Shown here: positions 1 through 12,081 of the stretch, piece after piece
Position numbering within the stretch: position 1 is the stretch's first letter
How the letters are laid out: every line of letters starts with the position of its first letter
The notes under the pieces: model-generated
Databases searched by the model: none
What the model was told of the DNA's origin: nothing
What the model saw: the letters and a program-made list of their open reading frames with translations, nothing else
DNA from: Cervus elaphus
Taxonomy: Eukaryota; Chordata; Mammalia; Artiodactyla; Cervidae
Assembly (NCBI RefSeq): GCF_910594005.1
Contig: NC_057829.1
Coordinates: forward strand, 59,131,001 to 59,195,000
Direction of reading: 5' to 3'
Length of the DNA stretch: 64,000 bases
Translations under genes and position numbers: made by a program

Positions 1-379
1 CGGTAATCAATAACAAATCAGTAACTGAGACTAATATTTTTATCGATAGATTTTCCACCAGATACGTAAAACCTGTGACTCTGAGACGCCGGTTGAGAAA
101 CAGTCTGGGGTCGGTTTTCCGACCCCAGGATCATATCTTCTTTTCAAGATTATGAACTGTTCCCTCTGGACTCGTTCCAAAAGTCTCATGCCTTATAGCA
201 TCCAGTTTATCAATAATTATAAATTTTTTTTGCGACCCTTGCCGGGGCCTGCTTTTTTTATTCTTCCTGTCTCCTACATGTGATGATAGAAATTTCTTGA
301 CTTAATAATATACTGTTTGTGTTTAAAGTGTTTCATCATTTCTATTTTTTTTTATTAATGATCCTCTATGCTAATATAT
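1..379. other. Unclassified sequence at left edge, no gene seen
   Basis: Presumably intron 6 of the upstream-truncated CYP2C gene. It has several CpGs and a perfect hairpin (105-128), unlike the AT-rich intron around it. I do not recognise a repeat family. An old LTR or other element is possible. Confidence 0.4.
105..128. repeat. Perfect 10-bp inverted repeat with TTTT loop
   Basis: The arms CTGGGGTCGG and CCGACCCCAG are exact reverse complements separated by TTTT. This is visible directly. No function is assigned. Confidence 0.85.
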
Positions 380-600
380 GGGCTTCCCAGGTGGTGCTAG
401 TGGTAAAGAACCTGTCTGCCAAAACAGAAGATGTAAGAGAGGCAGATTCGATCCCTGTGTTCAGAAGAGCCCCTGGAGGAGGACATAGCAACCCACCCCA
501 GTATTCTTGCCGGGAGAATCCCATGGACAGAGGAACCTGGCAAGCTACAGTTCATAGGGTTGCAAAGAGTTGGACATGACTGGAGTGACTTAGCATGCAT
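380..600 (+). mobile_element. Bov-tA SINE
   Basis: Sense-oriented ruminant tRNA-derived SINE. It starts with the GGCTTCCCAGGTGG-type head and ends with the GACTTAGCATGCATG-type tail. The flanking 12-bp sequence ATGCTAATATAT occurs at 368-379 and again at 603-614, a target-site duplication. Confidence 0.85.
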
Positions 601-615
601 GCATGCTAATATATA

Positions 616-806
616 GGCTTCCCTGGTGGCTCAGATGGTAAAGAATCTGCCTGCGATGCAGGAGACAAGGGTCGGGAAGATCCCCTGGAGGACGGCATGG
701 CAACCTACTCCAGTATTCTTGCCTGGAGAATTCCATGGACAGAGGAGCCTGGTGGGCTCAGGAAGAGTCAGACACAACTGAGTGACTAACACTTTTTTCA
801 CTTTTC
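616..806 (+). mobile_element. Second Bov-tA SINE in tandem
   Basis: Same family and orientation as the preceding SINE. It is bounded by further copies of the same target sequence, ATGCTAATATATA, at 603-615 and 807-819. Confidence 0.85.
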
Positions 807-915
807 ATGCTAATATATAGGTGTGCACAGATTTATCTCAAAGTCTAGCTTGTATGAGGGTCATTTGTACTTGTAATATGATAACTCTCTAAGTCTAGGT
901 GTACTTCTGGACATA

Positions 916-1176
916 TCAGTTCAGTTCAATCACTCTGTCGTGTCCGACTCTTTGCGACCCTATGAACTGTAGCTTCCCCATGAATCGCAGCACACTAGGC
1001 CTCCCTGTCCATCACCAACTCCCAGAGTTTACTCAAACTCACGTCCATCGAGTTGGTGATGCCATCCAGCCATCTCATCCTCTGTGGTCCCCTTCTCCTC
1101 CTGCACCCAATCCCTCCCAGCATCAGGGTCTTTTCCAATGAGTCAACTCTTTGCATGAGGTGGCCAAAGTATTGGA
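916..1176 (-). mobile_element. BovB LINE 3' end fragment
   Basis: Reverse complement of the BovB 3' end: TCAGTTCAGT-type tail, then the GTTGGTGATGCCATCCAGCC stretch, ending at GGTGGCCAAAGTATTGG. Only the terminal part of the element is present. Confidence 0.8.
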
Positions 1177-1301
1177 CATATAATTGATGTTTATAACGAT
1201 GTTGGAACACCTATACAGAGTTTTATGTCACCCTGATTTGGTATGAAAATATGGCATGTGTTTTCCTCTTTTTTCCAGTAGTCTTACTTGTGTCTTATCA
1301 G

Positions 1302-1489
1302 CTAAAGTCCAGGAAGAGATTGACCGTGTGATTGGCAGACACCGGAGCCCCTGCATGCAGGACAGGAGCCACATGCCCTACATGGATGCTGTGGTGCACG
1401 AGATCCAGAGATACATTGACCTCGTCCCCACCAACCTGCCCCATGCGGTGACCCGTGACATTAAATTCAGAAACTACCTCATCCCCAAG
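1302..1489 (+). CDS. CYP2C gene 1, exon 7 (partial gene)
   Basis: Exon 7 of a cytochrome P450 2C gene, a microsomal haem monooxygenase that oxidises drugs, steroids and fatty acids using electrons from P450 reductase. The exon is 188 bp, exactly the CYP2C exon 7 length. It is bounded by a CAG acceptor and a GTAAAA donor. The first base pair completes an Ala codon and the exon ends in phase 0. It encodes about 63 residues starting AKVQEEIDRVIGRHRSPC. The K-helix ExxR motif is present as E-I-Q-R in HEIQRYIDL, and the segment ends RNYLIPK. No stop or frameshift is seen. Exons 1-6 lie beyond the left edge, so the orthologue cannot be named. It is closely similar to the exon 7 copy at 45.3 kb. Confidence 0.93.
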
Positions 1490-2394
1490 GTAAAATTGTT
1501 TCTCTTACAGTGACCTCAACACCCTTGAAGTTCCCATATTCACAGTATGATTTCAGTCCTCAAGATGAGAGAATTGGGAAAATCATACATGTGGCAGCTT
1601 GATGGGTTTTGTGCTGTTTCCAATTTGTGGCTATAAATCTTTATGACAGATCTCGATATCTGGCTAAGTCTCCCAAATTTGTTCTGCTTCTTTAATGTTG
1701 TTTTGACTACTCTTAGCTGTTTACATTTCCAGATAAATTTTAGTATTCATTTGTCAATTACCCAAAACATTCAGTTGTGATTTTTTTCTTGGTAGTATCA
1801 AATCAATTTGGAAATTGACATCTTGACATGTTGATGCTTTCAATTCACAGATACAGTTAATCTGGATTTTCTTTAATTTTTTGATACTGTTTTGTTTTTA
1901 GTACAGTGATTTGCACATCTGTTATGTTTTTCTGATATAAGTAATATTTTTGATCTTATTATACATTTTATAATTTTAAAATTGCTTTTTCCATTTTTTG
2001 GTATATCAAAATATCAAGATTTTATTATCTTGATGCCCTTATATCTAGCAACTTTTCCAGATTCATATATCATTGTTAATAATTTGTCTGTAGATTTATT
2101 TGTGATATCTATATGCACCACAATTCTGTTACCTGGTTTAGTACTTGTTTTGTTCTTTATTTTCCAATTCTCATGACTTTGATTTACTTTATTGCATTAT
2201 CACACTGGCAGGATTTCAAGGATAATATTGAACAAGGTCGTGATAGTGGCTGTTGTTTCATTTATGATATCCTGGAAGAGGTGAGGATTATATATCTCAT
2301 CATTGAGAATGATATTTTATGTACATTTTGGTAAATATTAAAAAAAAACAGGTTAGGGAAATACTTCCTTATCCTATTTTTGTATGATTTGGGG

Positions 2395-2960
2395 GATAAA
2401 CTTTATTTTTTATAGCAGTTTTAGGTTCACAGCAATTTTAAGCTGAAGATACAGTGATTTTCCATATACTTCCTGCCTCCACACATGCATTGCCTCTCCC
2501 ATTATCAATATCCTCTACCACACTGGTACCCTTTTTTACAATTGATGAGCCTATACTGACCATCATTAACATCCAAAGTTCATCATTTACATTAGGGTTC
2601 ACTCTTGTACATTCTGTGAGTTTGAGCAAGAGTCTAATGATATGTATCCATCATTGTAGTATTATATAGAGTAGTTTCATGGCTCTAAAAATCCTCTGTG
2701 CTCTGTCTATTCATCCCCCTCCCCCACAAACCCCTGGCAACCATTTTATGTCCATTGATTAGGAACTCCCTATTTTCCCCTCTCCCTTGCTGTTCACAAT
2801 CTGTCTAATTTTTTCCACAAATGTGTGTATAATTTGATCAAATGAATTCTCTGCATTTGTTTACATGGTATATATTTTGTTCCCTCTGTCTCTGTCCCTT
2901 TCATATATAAAAAGCTGAATTTGATTCGCTAGATTTTATTGAGGACATTTGTATTTATAT
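2395..2960 (-). mobile_element. Old L1 3' region fragment
   Basis: Contains the familiar old-L1 3' run with TTTTAGGTTCACAGCAATTT followed further on by TTACATTAGGGTTCACTCTT. It is diverged and non-coding. Confidence 0.6.
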
Positions 2961-4359
2961 TTGTAAGAGGCTGGTCTACAATTATCCTTTCTCAAAAAAT
3001 TTTTGTCCGACTTCTGATATCAAGGTAATGCTGGCCTCGTAAAATAGGTGGGAAATTTTCCATACTGTGGGTATATTTTTATTATATATATATATTTCTT
3101 TTGGGTGTTCAGTTAGTTCTGCCTTTTCTGTGCCTAATAAGTTTGGCTTAATCTCAGATATTACATAAGAAAAATACACAGTCTTAGGTGATGTTTATCT
3201 TCTCTGCTAGACAGAATTATGTAACACTTCCTATTTCAGAATTGTATATGTACACAGTCAAAAACTGACCGCAGATGCCAATTTACCTTTCCAAGTTTCT
3301 TCTGTCTGGAATCTGGAGACCAATTTTTGTTAACAGTTTTCCAGTGCTTTCTAACACATGGTTTCTGTTTTTATTCAGACTTTCTAGTTGGTGTCCTACA
3401 AGCTATTCTGTTTTGAAGACTGCATATGTTACTATTCTATATAAAAATAAGATAACTAAAAATTCTTCTTTGAGGATAAAAGGGTTGTGAGTTTCTTAAG
3501 GTTGAAATTATTACTGCTATCTTCTGGGAAATATGGAATTCTGAATATCTGTGTGCCCCTTATGACAACCACTAGTCACATGTGCCCAGTGGATGCCTGA
3601 AATGTAATTAATGCAACTGAGGAACTGAACTTTAAATTTTATTTACTTTTGACTGGCTTTAGCTATAAATAGCCACAGATCACTCAAGTCTATCATGTTA
3701 GAGCTGTTCTAAGTTTTTTTTTCCCTCTCACATGGGTTTAGAAATGCCTCATCCTTAATTCTGCAACACTAAAAACTTGAAAAACTAAAAACAAATATAA
3801 ATGGAGTGCAATTTCATTTGGCAGTCAAAACGTTACTGGAACTGAAGTGAATCTATTTTTATTCCTTATTTATGCCACTTTGTGTGACTATTTATGTCCT
3901 ACTGGAGATGTGTATACTGTCTGTAATACTAATTGTGTTTACCTCAAAATGTTGCAAGAATTAAACCAGGTAACACATATTTTAAAATATGAGCTAAAAC
4001 TATGAGACATTTTCGTCTATCAGAGTGACGAGGTCAAAGGCTGGAAAAACCTTTTACTAGTAAGTATATACATAAACAAGTGCTTTCAGGTGCCACTGGT
4101 AAGACTGTAAATAAGTACATTTTTTCTTTTTTTGAAGGACATTTTGGCCATAACTATTAAAAAATAAAATATATCTTATAATGCAACAGTTATAATTCTT
4201 GGTGTCTACTACAAATGCTTGTGAAGGAATATCAAAATGTATCACTGCATCATTACTTGTAATAAAAAAAAGTATTTTTAGCTACTAAATATTCATTGCA
4301 AGTTTAATGGCACATTTATATTGTGTAGCAAGAATAAGGTGGATGTATATGTGTTGACA

Positions 4360-4585
4360 CACTTCCCAGGTGGAGCTAGTGCTAAAGAACCCGCCTGCCA
4401 GTACAGGAGTCATCAGAGACACAGGTTCGGTCCCTGGGTTGTGAAGATCCCTTGGAGGAGAGCATGGCAATCCACTCCAGTATTCTTGCCTGGAGAATCA
4501 CATGGGCAGAGAAGCTTGGTGGGCTACTGTCCATAGGGTCACAGAGAGTCTGACAGGACTGAAGCGACTTAGCAGCAGTAGCAAC
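4360..4585 (+). mobile_element. Bov-tA SINE with 13-bp target duplication
   Basis: Sense SINE beginning ACTTCCCAGGTGG and ending GACTTAGCAGCAGTAGCAA. The target duplication ATATGTGTTGACA is exact at 4347-4359 and 4586-4598. Confidence 0.88.
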
Positions 4586-4859
4586 ATATGTGTTGACATC
4601 AAACAATATCTAAATTATTTCATTATAGAAAAAAATCAAAATCTCGTGGATGTTTGGCATTGGGTAAAAAGAGAAGAAAGTGATAAGTAGCATAAATGTA
4701 TATAGGATTATCTGCTAATATGCATAATATCTGTGGAAGCACATATAACTAGTTGGTGGGAATGGTTGTTTTTGACGAGTCTAAATGAGTTTGTGCAGCT
4801 AGATAGGAAGAAGACTTACTTTTTACTGTGTGAGCTTTTTTGTGACTTAATATCTTCCT

Positions 4860-5490
4860 CTATTTTTCACTTGAGGTATAAGTTATGTAAAAGAAAAGTC
4901 ACCCTTTTAAGTACAGAGTCTAAAGAGTTTTGACCAATATGTGAAGTTATGTCACTACCAACACAAGTAAGATATAAACACATTTTCATCATCTTGAAAA
5001 TTTCCCTCATTCTCCTTTTGCAACCAATCCATTTCCCCCAGTTTTAGCCCCTGATAACCACTAATCTGTTTTTAGTTCTATAGTTTTGCGTTTTCAAGAG
5101 TGCAATATAATGGAATGTGACGTAAGTGAAATAACTTGTAATCAATATATGCCTTTAATCTCTTTTTTATGTGGCAGAATATGTTTGATTCATCTTTTTA
5201 TTGCATATATTAGTTTATTCCTTTTCTATTGATGAGTAATCCATCATATGGAGTACCACAAATTGTCTATTCATTGACTGATTGATGAATATGTGGGTTG
5301 TTTCCAATTTGGGGCCATTTGAATAAAGGTGCTATAAACATTTCCATATAGGTTTTTGTGTGGATGTAAGTTTTCATTTCTTTTAGGTAATAACGAAGAG
5401 TGAGAGTGTTGTTTAAATGTTTAACTTCATTTTTAAAAACCCATCAAACAGTTTTCTAATATGGCTGTGATATTTTCCATTCCAAGTAGC
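4860..5490 (-). mobile_element. Old L1 fragment
   Basis: Reverse-complement L1 ORF2 C-terminal and 3' material, for example the TGTGGGTTGTTTCCAATTTG and GGTGCTATAAACA stretches. It is heavily diverged, with no open frame of note. Confidence 0.6.
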
Positions 5491-5984
5491 AATATATGAA
5501 TGAGAGTTCCAGTTGCTGGGGGTACCCTTCATCACTTGCCTTTGTTAGTGTTCTTACACTTTTTAAAAAAAATTCATTATCTTGTATTAATGGCTTCTGT
5601 TTGTTTTGTTTGTGGTATTTATTAGTATTCCTCTAGCCAAATCACCTGCTTTCTACCCCAAACAAAGCAATATGTTTTGAAAATGGTTTTGAGGGGCTGT
5701 TCTCGGGTGGTGGTGGGAAAGGGAGTTTTGGTCAGATCGCCATTGATTGGTAGGGAAAAAAAGAAAAATATGAAACCAAGTACATGTCTTTCCCCATGTA
5801 TACACCTGTATATATGTCCACTCATATGTCCGGCCAAGACAGCCCTTGGGGGCTTTGAACAATTATCTCAACGCCTCTTTTCCTTTCCCTTGTCCTGAGA
5901 AAGGGAAGGGGCAAAAGGGAGAGATTTCAGATCTGTAAATATTTTTAAACAAACAAAACATTTAAAACATCGTTACAAACTTTG

Positions 5985-6685
5985 GTGGAATTGATTGGCA
6001 TGCTAATGGGCCGAATGCGTTCCCACTTTTCCGTAGAAGGGCTTGCAGGCTTGAGTCAAAAGAGGTCTGACCCCGCCAGGAAGGTGGGGGCGGAGGCAGA
6101 GTTAAAGGTTAAAGGTCGGGACCTCAGCGCCGCAAGGCGTTCCACTCGTTGGTACCCGTAGTCCCCGCGCGGAGAGTGACAGAGGAGGGGTGGAAGCCGC
6201 CTCGCGGCTTACACGGTGGGCTCTCCAACGCGCTTCGTTCCGCACAGGGAGCGCCTTGGGGTTGTTGGCTGCGCGGCGCGGTGAGACGTGATCCAACATG
6301 TGGCAAGAGTCTCCTCTCCGAGGGCGCAGGGCACGTGGGGCGGCGCCGCCTGGACCAGGTGGAGAACTCGATTTTCTCGTCCCCCAGCCTGGCGCGACAG
6401 GCTGGCAGCGCTCACAGAACCCTAGCCGGTGGCACAGTTGCGCATCCCGCAGGGCTCGGGGCTTGCACTTGGGATGAGGAGGGATGAGGTCGGAGACTAA
6501 GCAAAGGCTCATTCCCACACTGTTTTGTTGCTGTCGTTTATGCCTTGCCTTGTGCGTGGCTAAGTGGCCGGGTTGCGGGCAAACACCGGCCGCTGGCCCT
6601 AAAGGGAAGGGACCTTGGTGCGCAGTCTGCGTGTCCCCTGACTCCCCCGCCCTAACACTTGCTGATGTGCCCTCTAAATTTTAGA
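5985..6685. other. CpG-rich island inside CYP2C intron 7
   Basis: About 700 bp with many CpGs (runs such as GCGCGGCGCGGTG) in an otherwise AT-rich, CpG-poor intron. The flanking 5.65-5.98 kb also reads as unique, non-repeat sequence. It includes a DR1-like AGGTTAAAGGTCG at 6106-6118. Overlapping open frames on both strands (for example 6149-6487 + and 6102-6518 -) are what high GC content produces by chance, and I recognise no protein in them. It could be a CpG-island promoter of an unannotated or non-coding transcript, or a transposed piece of another gene's 5' end. Confidence 0.6.
6106..6118 (+). promoter_or_regulatory. DR1-like nuclear receptor motif in CpG island
   Basis: AGGTTA-A-AGGTCG reads as two AGGTCA-like half sites spaced by one base, the kind bound by HNF4 or RXR dimers. 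This is motif resemblance only. Confidence 0.3.
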
Positions 6686-6854
6686 CTGTAATAGCTGTGT
6701 AGTGATACCACATTTTGTTTTACCTATGTTTTTTTTTTTTTTTGGCAAATAGTGATATATATATATATTTAATATGTTGATTGGCCATTCATATGTGTTC
6801 ATTGAGTGTTTGCTCAAGTTATAGTTCTATTTTTTATTGGGTTGTTTGCCTTCG

Positions 6855-7181
6855 GTTCAGTTCAGTTCAGTCGCTCAGTTGTGTCCGACTCTGCGACCCC
6901 GTGGACTGCAGCACGCCAGGCTTCCCTGTCCATCGCAAACTCCCGGAGTCCACCCAAACCCATGTCCATTGAGTCGGTGATGCCATCCAACCCATCTCAT
7001 TCTCTGTCATCCCTTTCTCCTCCCGCCTTCAGTCTTTTCCAGCATCAGGGTCTTTTCCAGTGTCAGCTCTTCACATCAGGTGGCCAAAGTATTGTAGTTT
7101 CAGCTTCAGCATTAGTCCTTCCAATGAATATTCAGGACTGATTTCCTTTAGGATGGACTGGTTGGATCTCCTTGCAGTCTT
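6855..7181 (-). mobile_element. BovB LINE 3' end fragment
   Basis: Reverse complement of the last roughly 320 bp of BovB, from the TCAGTTCAGTTCAGTCGCTC tail to GGTTGGATCTCCTTGCAGTC. Confidence 0.8.
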
Positions 7182-7189
7182 GTTTGCCT

Positions 7190-9200
7190 TATTACTTATT
7201 GCAGTTCTTTATATATTTTGCATGCAGTCCCTTTATCATGTCTAAGTGTTGCAAATATTTACTCCCAGTATGTGTCTTTTTCTTTCTTTTTTTGGTTTCT
7301 AACAATGTTTTTGAAAGAGCAGAATTTTTTTTTTTAGAAAAAAGCAGAGGTTTAAAATTTTGATGATGTCCAATTTATCAGTTATTTCCCTTATGACTTG
7401 TGTTTTTGTGTCATACTTATTTCCAGCATGTTATCAAATATTTATGCTCATCATCAAATATTTATGCTCATCTTTTCTTTTTCAAGTTTTATACTTTTAG
7501 CTTTTATATTTAAGTCTATGATCCATTTAAAATTTATTTTTACTTATGGTGTGAAATAATGATCACACTTCTTTCTTCATGGATATCTACTTGTCCCAAC
7601 ACCATTTGCTGAAAATACACCTGCTTTTAAAATCTTAAAGTAACATTTTCTTGTATTATTTGTTTTGAGATTATACAAGGCAATAATTTTAACAATAAAA
7701 TTATAAACCTTAGATGTGATAAACTTAAGGGGTGGAATTACTCCCAATTTTAAATTAAAAAATTTTAAAATTTAAATAGTATTTAAACACACAGTGGATA
7801 TATATATAATATATGAAATATATATGGAAGTGTGTATATATTTACATTTTAACTACATACCTATCATCTGTCTATCACACTTAAACCTAAATAATACTTG
7901 GAAGTATGTATATCTTCCAAACAAGTGAACAAGGACTTTATCTACGTAAAGTAAACATTTACATCTACGTAAAGTAAAAACATTTGCACTAAAGGAATTA
8001 TCTATACAGTAATTTTATCTAGTATATATATTATAATTACATTTTCTCAGTTATCCTAATATATCTTATGTAGTTTTTCTTGAAGGGACATCTAGTGTCC
8101 AGTCAAGGAACAAGTATTTCATTTATCTGTCCCTTTACTCCCCTGTTATCAAGAACAGTTCCTGTTCCTATGTTTATTTCAATACATTGACAACTTTGAA
8201 GAGTCCAAGACAATTGTCATTTTAAACATTTGGCAGTCTGGCTTTGGTAATTGTTTTCTTGAGATTAGATACCAATTCTGTGTATTTGACAAGAAAATTA
8301 CATAGGCGATGTTGTGTATGTCCCACTGCATCGGATTTTGGCTGAAGACATGTATTGTCAGTTTATCCCATTAGTGGTAATGCTAAGATGATCACTTATT
8401 AAGGAGGAATCTTCCATATCTCTCTATTGATGAGTGTCTGTTTTCATAGGTAATTAATTAAAAATCTATGGCATGTACTTTAAGACTTAGTGTATACTGT
8501 TTCCCAAAACATTCATCCAACAGTTTTAGTAATAATTGATAATCTTTATCTGCTTTGTTGAAAAATGAGAATTTTTCTAATTTTATCATCTTTTTTTAAA
8601 AAATCTAGAATTCATTCATAATGTGTTTCTCCACATTTTAAAATTAAGAGAAACAAATTTCATCCCAAAGATAAATGTTCAGTAGTTGTTAGTGTATTTG
8701 TCTAAGAAATCATTTTTTCCTCTTGGGAATATTTTCTTTTTTATTGTGGTAAAATAAGTTATAATGTAAAAATTACCATTTTAACTATTTTAAAGTGAGC
8801 AATTCAGTGAAATATAGTACATTCACAATGTTGTGCAACCATAGCTACTGTCTAGTTCAGAACATTTTTATCACTCCATAAAGAAACCCAACCCATCCAT
8901 TAAGCAGTCATTGCCCATTCCTCCCTCCCTCCAGCCCCTGACAACCACTAACCTGTTTCTGTCTGTATGGATGTGCCAGATGTCATTTTTAATCGTATCA
9001 GACCTCTATTTTTGAAAAGCCCTGTAAATAGGTTCCAAATACATCTGACTTTTCAAGAGCCATCAGAGGCTTTCATTTTAAAACATAATCCACATATGAG
9101 ATGTATGAAAACGAAATGATGAAATTGAGCAAAACAAACAGCAGTGTCTAAACTGTGATAACAGGGATTCAGAAACCAAGTAACCAAGTACTCAGTACTT
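7190..9200 (-). other. Intron 7, last part: L1 debris
   Basis: No gene is seen. The sequence is diverged reverse-complement L1, including ORF2-type sequence at about 7.2-7.6 kb and an old L1 3' end at about 8.73-8.99 kb. A 20-bp unit (ATCAAATATTTATGCTCATC) is tandemly duplicated at 7434-7473. Confidence 0.55.
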
Positions 9201-9413
9201 CTATGCTATTGGAGGCCACTTTAGTAACATCACTGCCATTGAGCTTAAACCCATCCATGTTTATTGCTTGGTCTGTCTCTCTGGAATTGCCACTGCCCTT
9301 CTTTGGCCCTGGGTCTCCTCACCTATAGATCAAAGATTGGACTAAATGATTTGCAACATTTCTTTTGCTCCATGACTTCTTATAACTCAGTTGATCTTCA
9401 TCCTTCATTCCAG

Positions 9414-9555
9414 GGCACGACTATAGTGACATCACTGAGTTCTGTGCTACATGATGACAAAGAATTCCCCAACCCAGAGGTATTTGACCCTGTCCATTTT
9501 CTGGATGAGAGCGGCAACTTTAAGAAGAGTGACTACTTCATGGCTTTCTCAGCAG
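9414..9555 (+). CDS. CYP2C gene 1, exon 8
   Basis: 142 bp, the standard CYP2C exon 8 length, starting in phase 0 and ending one base into a Gly codon. It has a CCAG acceptor and a GTAATA donor. It encodes GTTIVTSLSSVLHDDKEF and then the NPEVFDPVHFLDE segment (the PERF-like region that pairs with ExxR), ending FMAFSAG. That is the first part of the haem-binding loop. It is open and well conserved against the second copy at 51066-51207. Confidence 0.93.
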
Positions 9556-11533
9556 GTAATAAAATTAATTTCCTTAAGTACTTAGGGAACAAGGTACCTT
9601 TCTGGAGTTGGTTGGAACTTAATGATGCCATCTCTGGGGCTGGTAGAAATGCTTTTTGTCCACGATCACAAGCACCACTCTCAATTCCCATGTGTTTCCC
9701 CCCTCACCACATATCCCCAGTATTGGAACTTCAGGGAGGTGACCCAGTTCTTCCAAAGTAAGAAAGCTAGAAAACAGGTTAATTGAATTATGCCTATAGC
9801 ATAATTCAATAATAATCTTAGGTAGCACTGAGCTACCTGTGAGCTCCTTTTAGCAGGTGAAACTTTTAGATTTTGCTTCTCTGCCATGAGAAAGGTACGT
9901 AAGTCCATAAGTTTGAGTATTTTCCTTGAGTGATATCCCTCACTCCCTAGGCTGAGTTCTGGGGTTAAAAGTACAGAATGGGCACCAAAGTGGGCTCACA
10001 ATCTAGTTAGGGAAGTAGATTACTAAAGAGAACATTGAATAGTGTTGTGAGAGAGGAAAGCACAGGCTGCTCATGAGACCAGAAGGAGAAACACTTTTCT
10101 GGTCACTCATACCCACAGTGAGGCATAAAATGGAATAAGGAACATTCTTACAGAAGAAAGGGAATTTGAACTGCCTCACAGGAACAAAGTGAGAAGAGAA
10201 GGCAGAGCACTTTTACAGGAGCAGGACATTCTTTTAGATTGAGAAAGTCAGACCCTGCCAGCTAACTGTAGTGTCAATGCGTCCTTGGGAATGTGGCAAG
10301 ATACCCTGCAGTGGTTCCAGAGCACTGTGATCATCCTCCACTCTTGATCATAGATCTTGGATACTGGGTCTCCACAACTACAGTGTGTGCTGAGTCTCTG
10401 GCCACAGATTCACCTCCATGTATTTGATGGCTTTTGATGCCTGCTTTGTGTCATCTTCTGAGCCTTCATTTCAAAAGCACACATTTTAGCATAGCAGAGG
10501 AACCAGAATTACGATTCAAGGTGATTCATGCTTCAACTGAAGCAATGAATGTGATATTGAGAAAACCCAGAGAGGGCAAGATTCTGTTGTTTGTGGAGAT
10601 CGCAGACCATAAAGAGGAAATGACATGGGGGCGTAGGTCGTGAAGGAAGTGTCAGGGACATGCATCTTGACAGAGTGAAACATCATGAGACAAAATTAGA
10701 GGTTTAATGGTGTTTTGGAGATTGATGAAGAGTGGATATCGCTCGCACTGAGAGTAGAGGGTGTGAAGAATGGAAAGAATGATATGGAACATCATGTTGC
10801 TGCTGCTGTGTCGCTTCAGTCGTGTCCGACTCTGTGCGACCACGTAAACGGCAGCCCACCAGGCTCCCCCGTCCCTGGGATTCTCCAGGCAAGAACACTG
10901 GAGTGGGTTGACATTTTCTTCTTCAATGCATGAAAGTGAAAAGTGAAAGTGAAGTCGCTCAGTTGTGTCCGACTTCTAGTGACCCCATGGACTGCAGCCT
11001 ACCAGGCCCGTCTGTCCATACTGGGAACAAAATATGAAGGGCCAGCTCAACTCATTTGGACCTCATAACAGATGGGAGAGACATTTAATATTTTCAAGTG
11101 GGAGACTGACACATTTAGACATGTGCTTTTGAAAGCACGTGGAGGAAAATTATCTTTGGCTGAATTTTGTGCCAGAAATAGAAAGGAAGCACATATGTAC
11201 AAGTTTCCTCCTCTCAGGGCTTCTCCTTTCAGCCCACCTGGACAAACAGAGTAGGGGTGTTTATACAAAGATTGATGGAAACTGGAAGTGGAATAGAGCA
11301 GTTAAAATGTGGGAATGCATGATGAAGTACTTGACGCTGAGCTGACAATCAATATTTACTGAATGAAAAGTTCCTATGAATATATTAGGTGAATAGTGAG
11401 TGTGTCTCTCCTTCTGTCTCTCTATCTCTAACCATCTTTCCAGGCCTCCATCTGTTCAATCATTCATACATTTTGTGACAATTCAAAATGTAATGTTCAA
11501 GGAACAAATCTCCTCTGTGTGTGTTATTTTCAG
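9556..11533. other. Intron 8 of CYP2C gene 1
   Basis: About 2 kb with no gene seen. It contains one BOV-A2 SINE and otherwise unique-looking sequence. The paralogous intron 8 of the pseudogene is only about 720 bp. Confidence 0.7.
10797..11025 (-). mobile_element. BOV-A2 (dimeric) SINE
   Basis: Reverse-complement dimeric SINE. It has a GCTGCTGCTG head, two TCCGACT units and the AAAGTGAAAAGTGAAAGTGA linker. The second monomer is truncated. Confidence 0.8.
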
Positions 11534-11715
11534 GAAAACGAAATTGTGTGGGAGAAGGCCTGGCCCGCATGGAGCTGTTTTTATTTTTGACCACCATTTT
11601 ACAGAAATTTACCCTGGAATCTGTGGTTGACCCAAAGGACCTCGACACCACCCCAGTTTCTAGTGGGTTTGGCCATGTGCCACCCCTGTACCAGCTCTGC
11701 TTCATTCCTGTGTGA
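11534..11715 (+). CDS. CYP2C gene 1, exon 9 (haem-binding terminal exon)
   Basis: Terminal coding exon, 182 bp to the TGA stop, as in other CYP2C genes. It is preceded by a TTTTCAG acceptor. Joined to exon 8 it gives the haem-thiolate signature F-S-A-G-K-R-N-C-V-G, with the Cys that ligates haem iron and the Arg two residues before it that contacts a haem propionate. It continues ARMELFLFLTTILQKF and ends YQLCFIPV. No damage is seen in the three visible exons, so this gene may well be functional. The six exons outside the window cannot be judged. Confidence 0.94.
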
Positions 11716-12081
11716 TGAAGGGCAGTCCATCGGCTGCTGCTGTGCTGGTGTCTGTAATTACTCTCCTCTGGGGCATCATTCACCTCCTTCTTACTACCAG
11801 GGATACTCTTTTCTGACCGCCCATCTCATACCACCACAATTTTCTCCAGTAAATATCCAACTTCTATGTGAATATCCGATAAATATACAACTTCCATGAA
11901 AGGAAAGTCTCCTGAGTTTTACTGCACAAATATATTCGCTGTCTTCATATTCTGTAACACTTATATTGACTACCACATATGCTAATACTTACTTAAGAGT
12001 CAGTACCGTATTATCACTGTAAAACAGAGTAGAATGGTTGGTATAAGCTAACACATAGCCATTTGCTCTCCAGATGTTCTA

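Larger units (their letters stand above)
1490..5640. other. Intron 7 of CYP2C gene 1, first part: L1 debris
   Basis: No gene is seen. The first few hundred bases align by eye with the start of intron 7 of the downstream pseudogene, once its SINE is removed (from 45.73 kb). The rest is AT-rich and made largely of old minus-strand L1 fragments and one SINE. Confidence 0.65.

Noticed and set aside
105..128. Bacterial-type terminator or contaminating vector
   Set aside because: The hairpin is not followed by a clean T run, and the flanks join continuously to ruminant SINEs and CYP2C exons.
380..600. tRNA gene inside the SINEs
   Set aside because: Bov-tA units descend from a tRNA but are diverged retroposons in many copies; none shows a functional cloverleaf that I could verify.
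6102..6518. Overlapping 138-, 112- and 68-codon open frames in the CpG island as a gene
   Set aside because: High GC removes stop codons by chance on both strands, and no frame shows a recognisable domain or conserved pattern.
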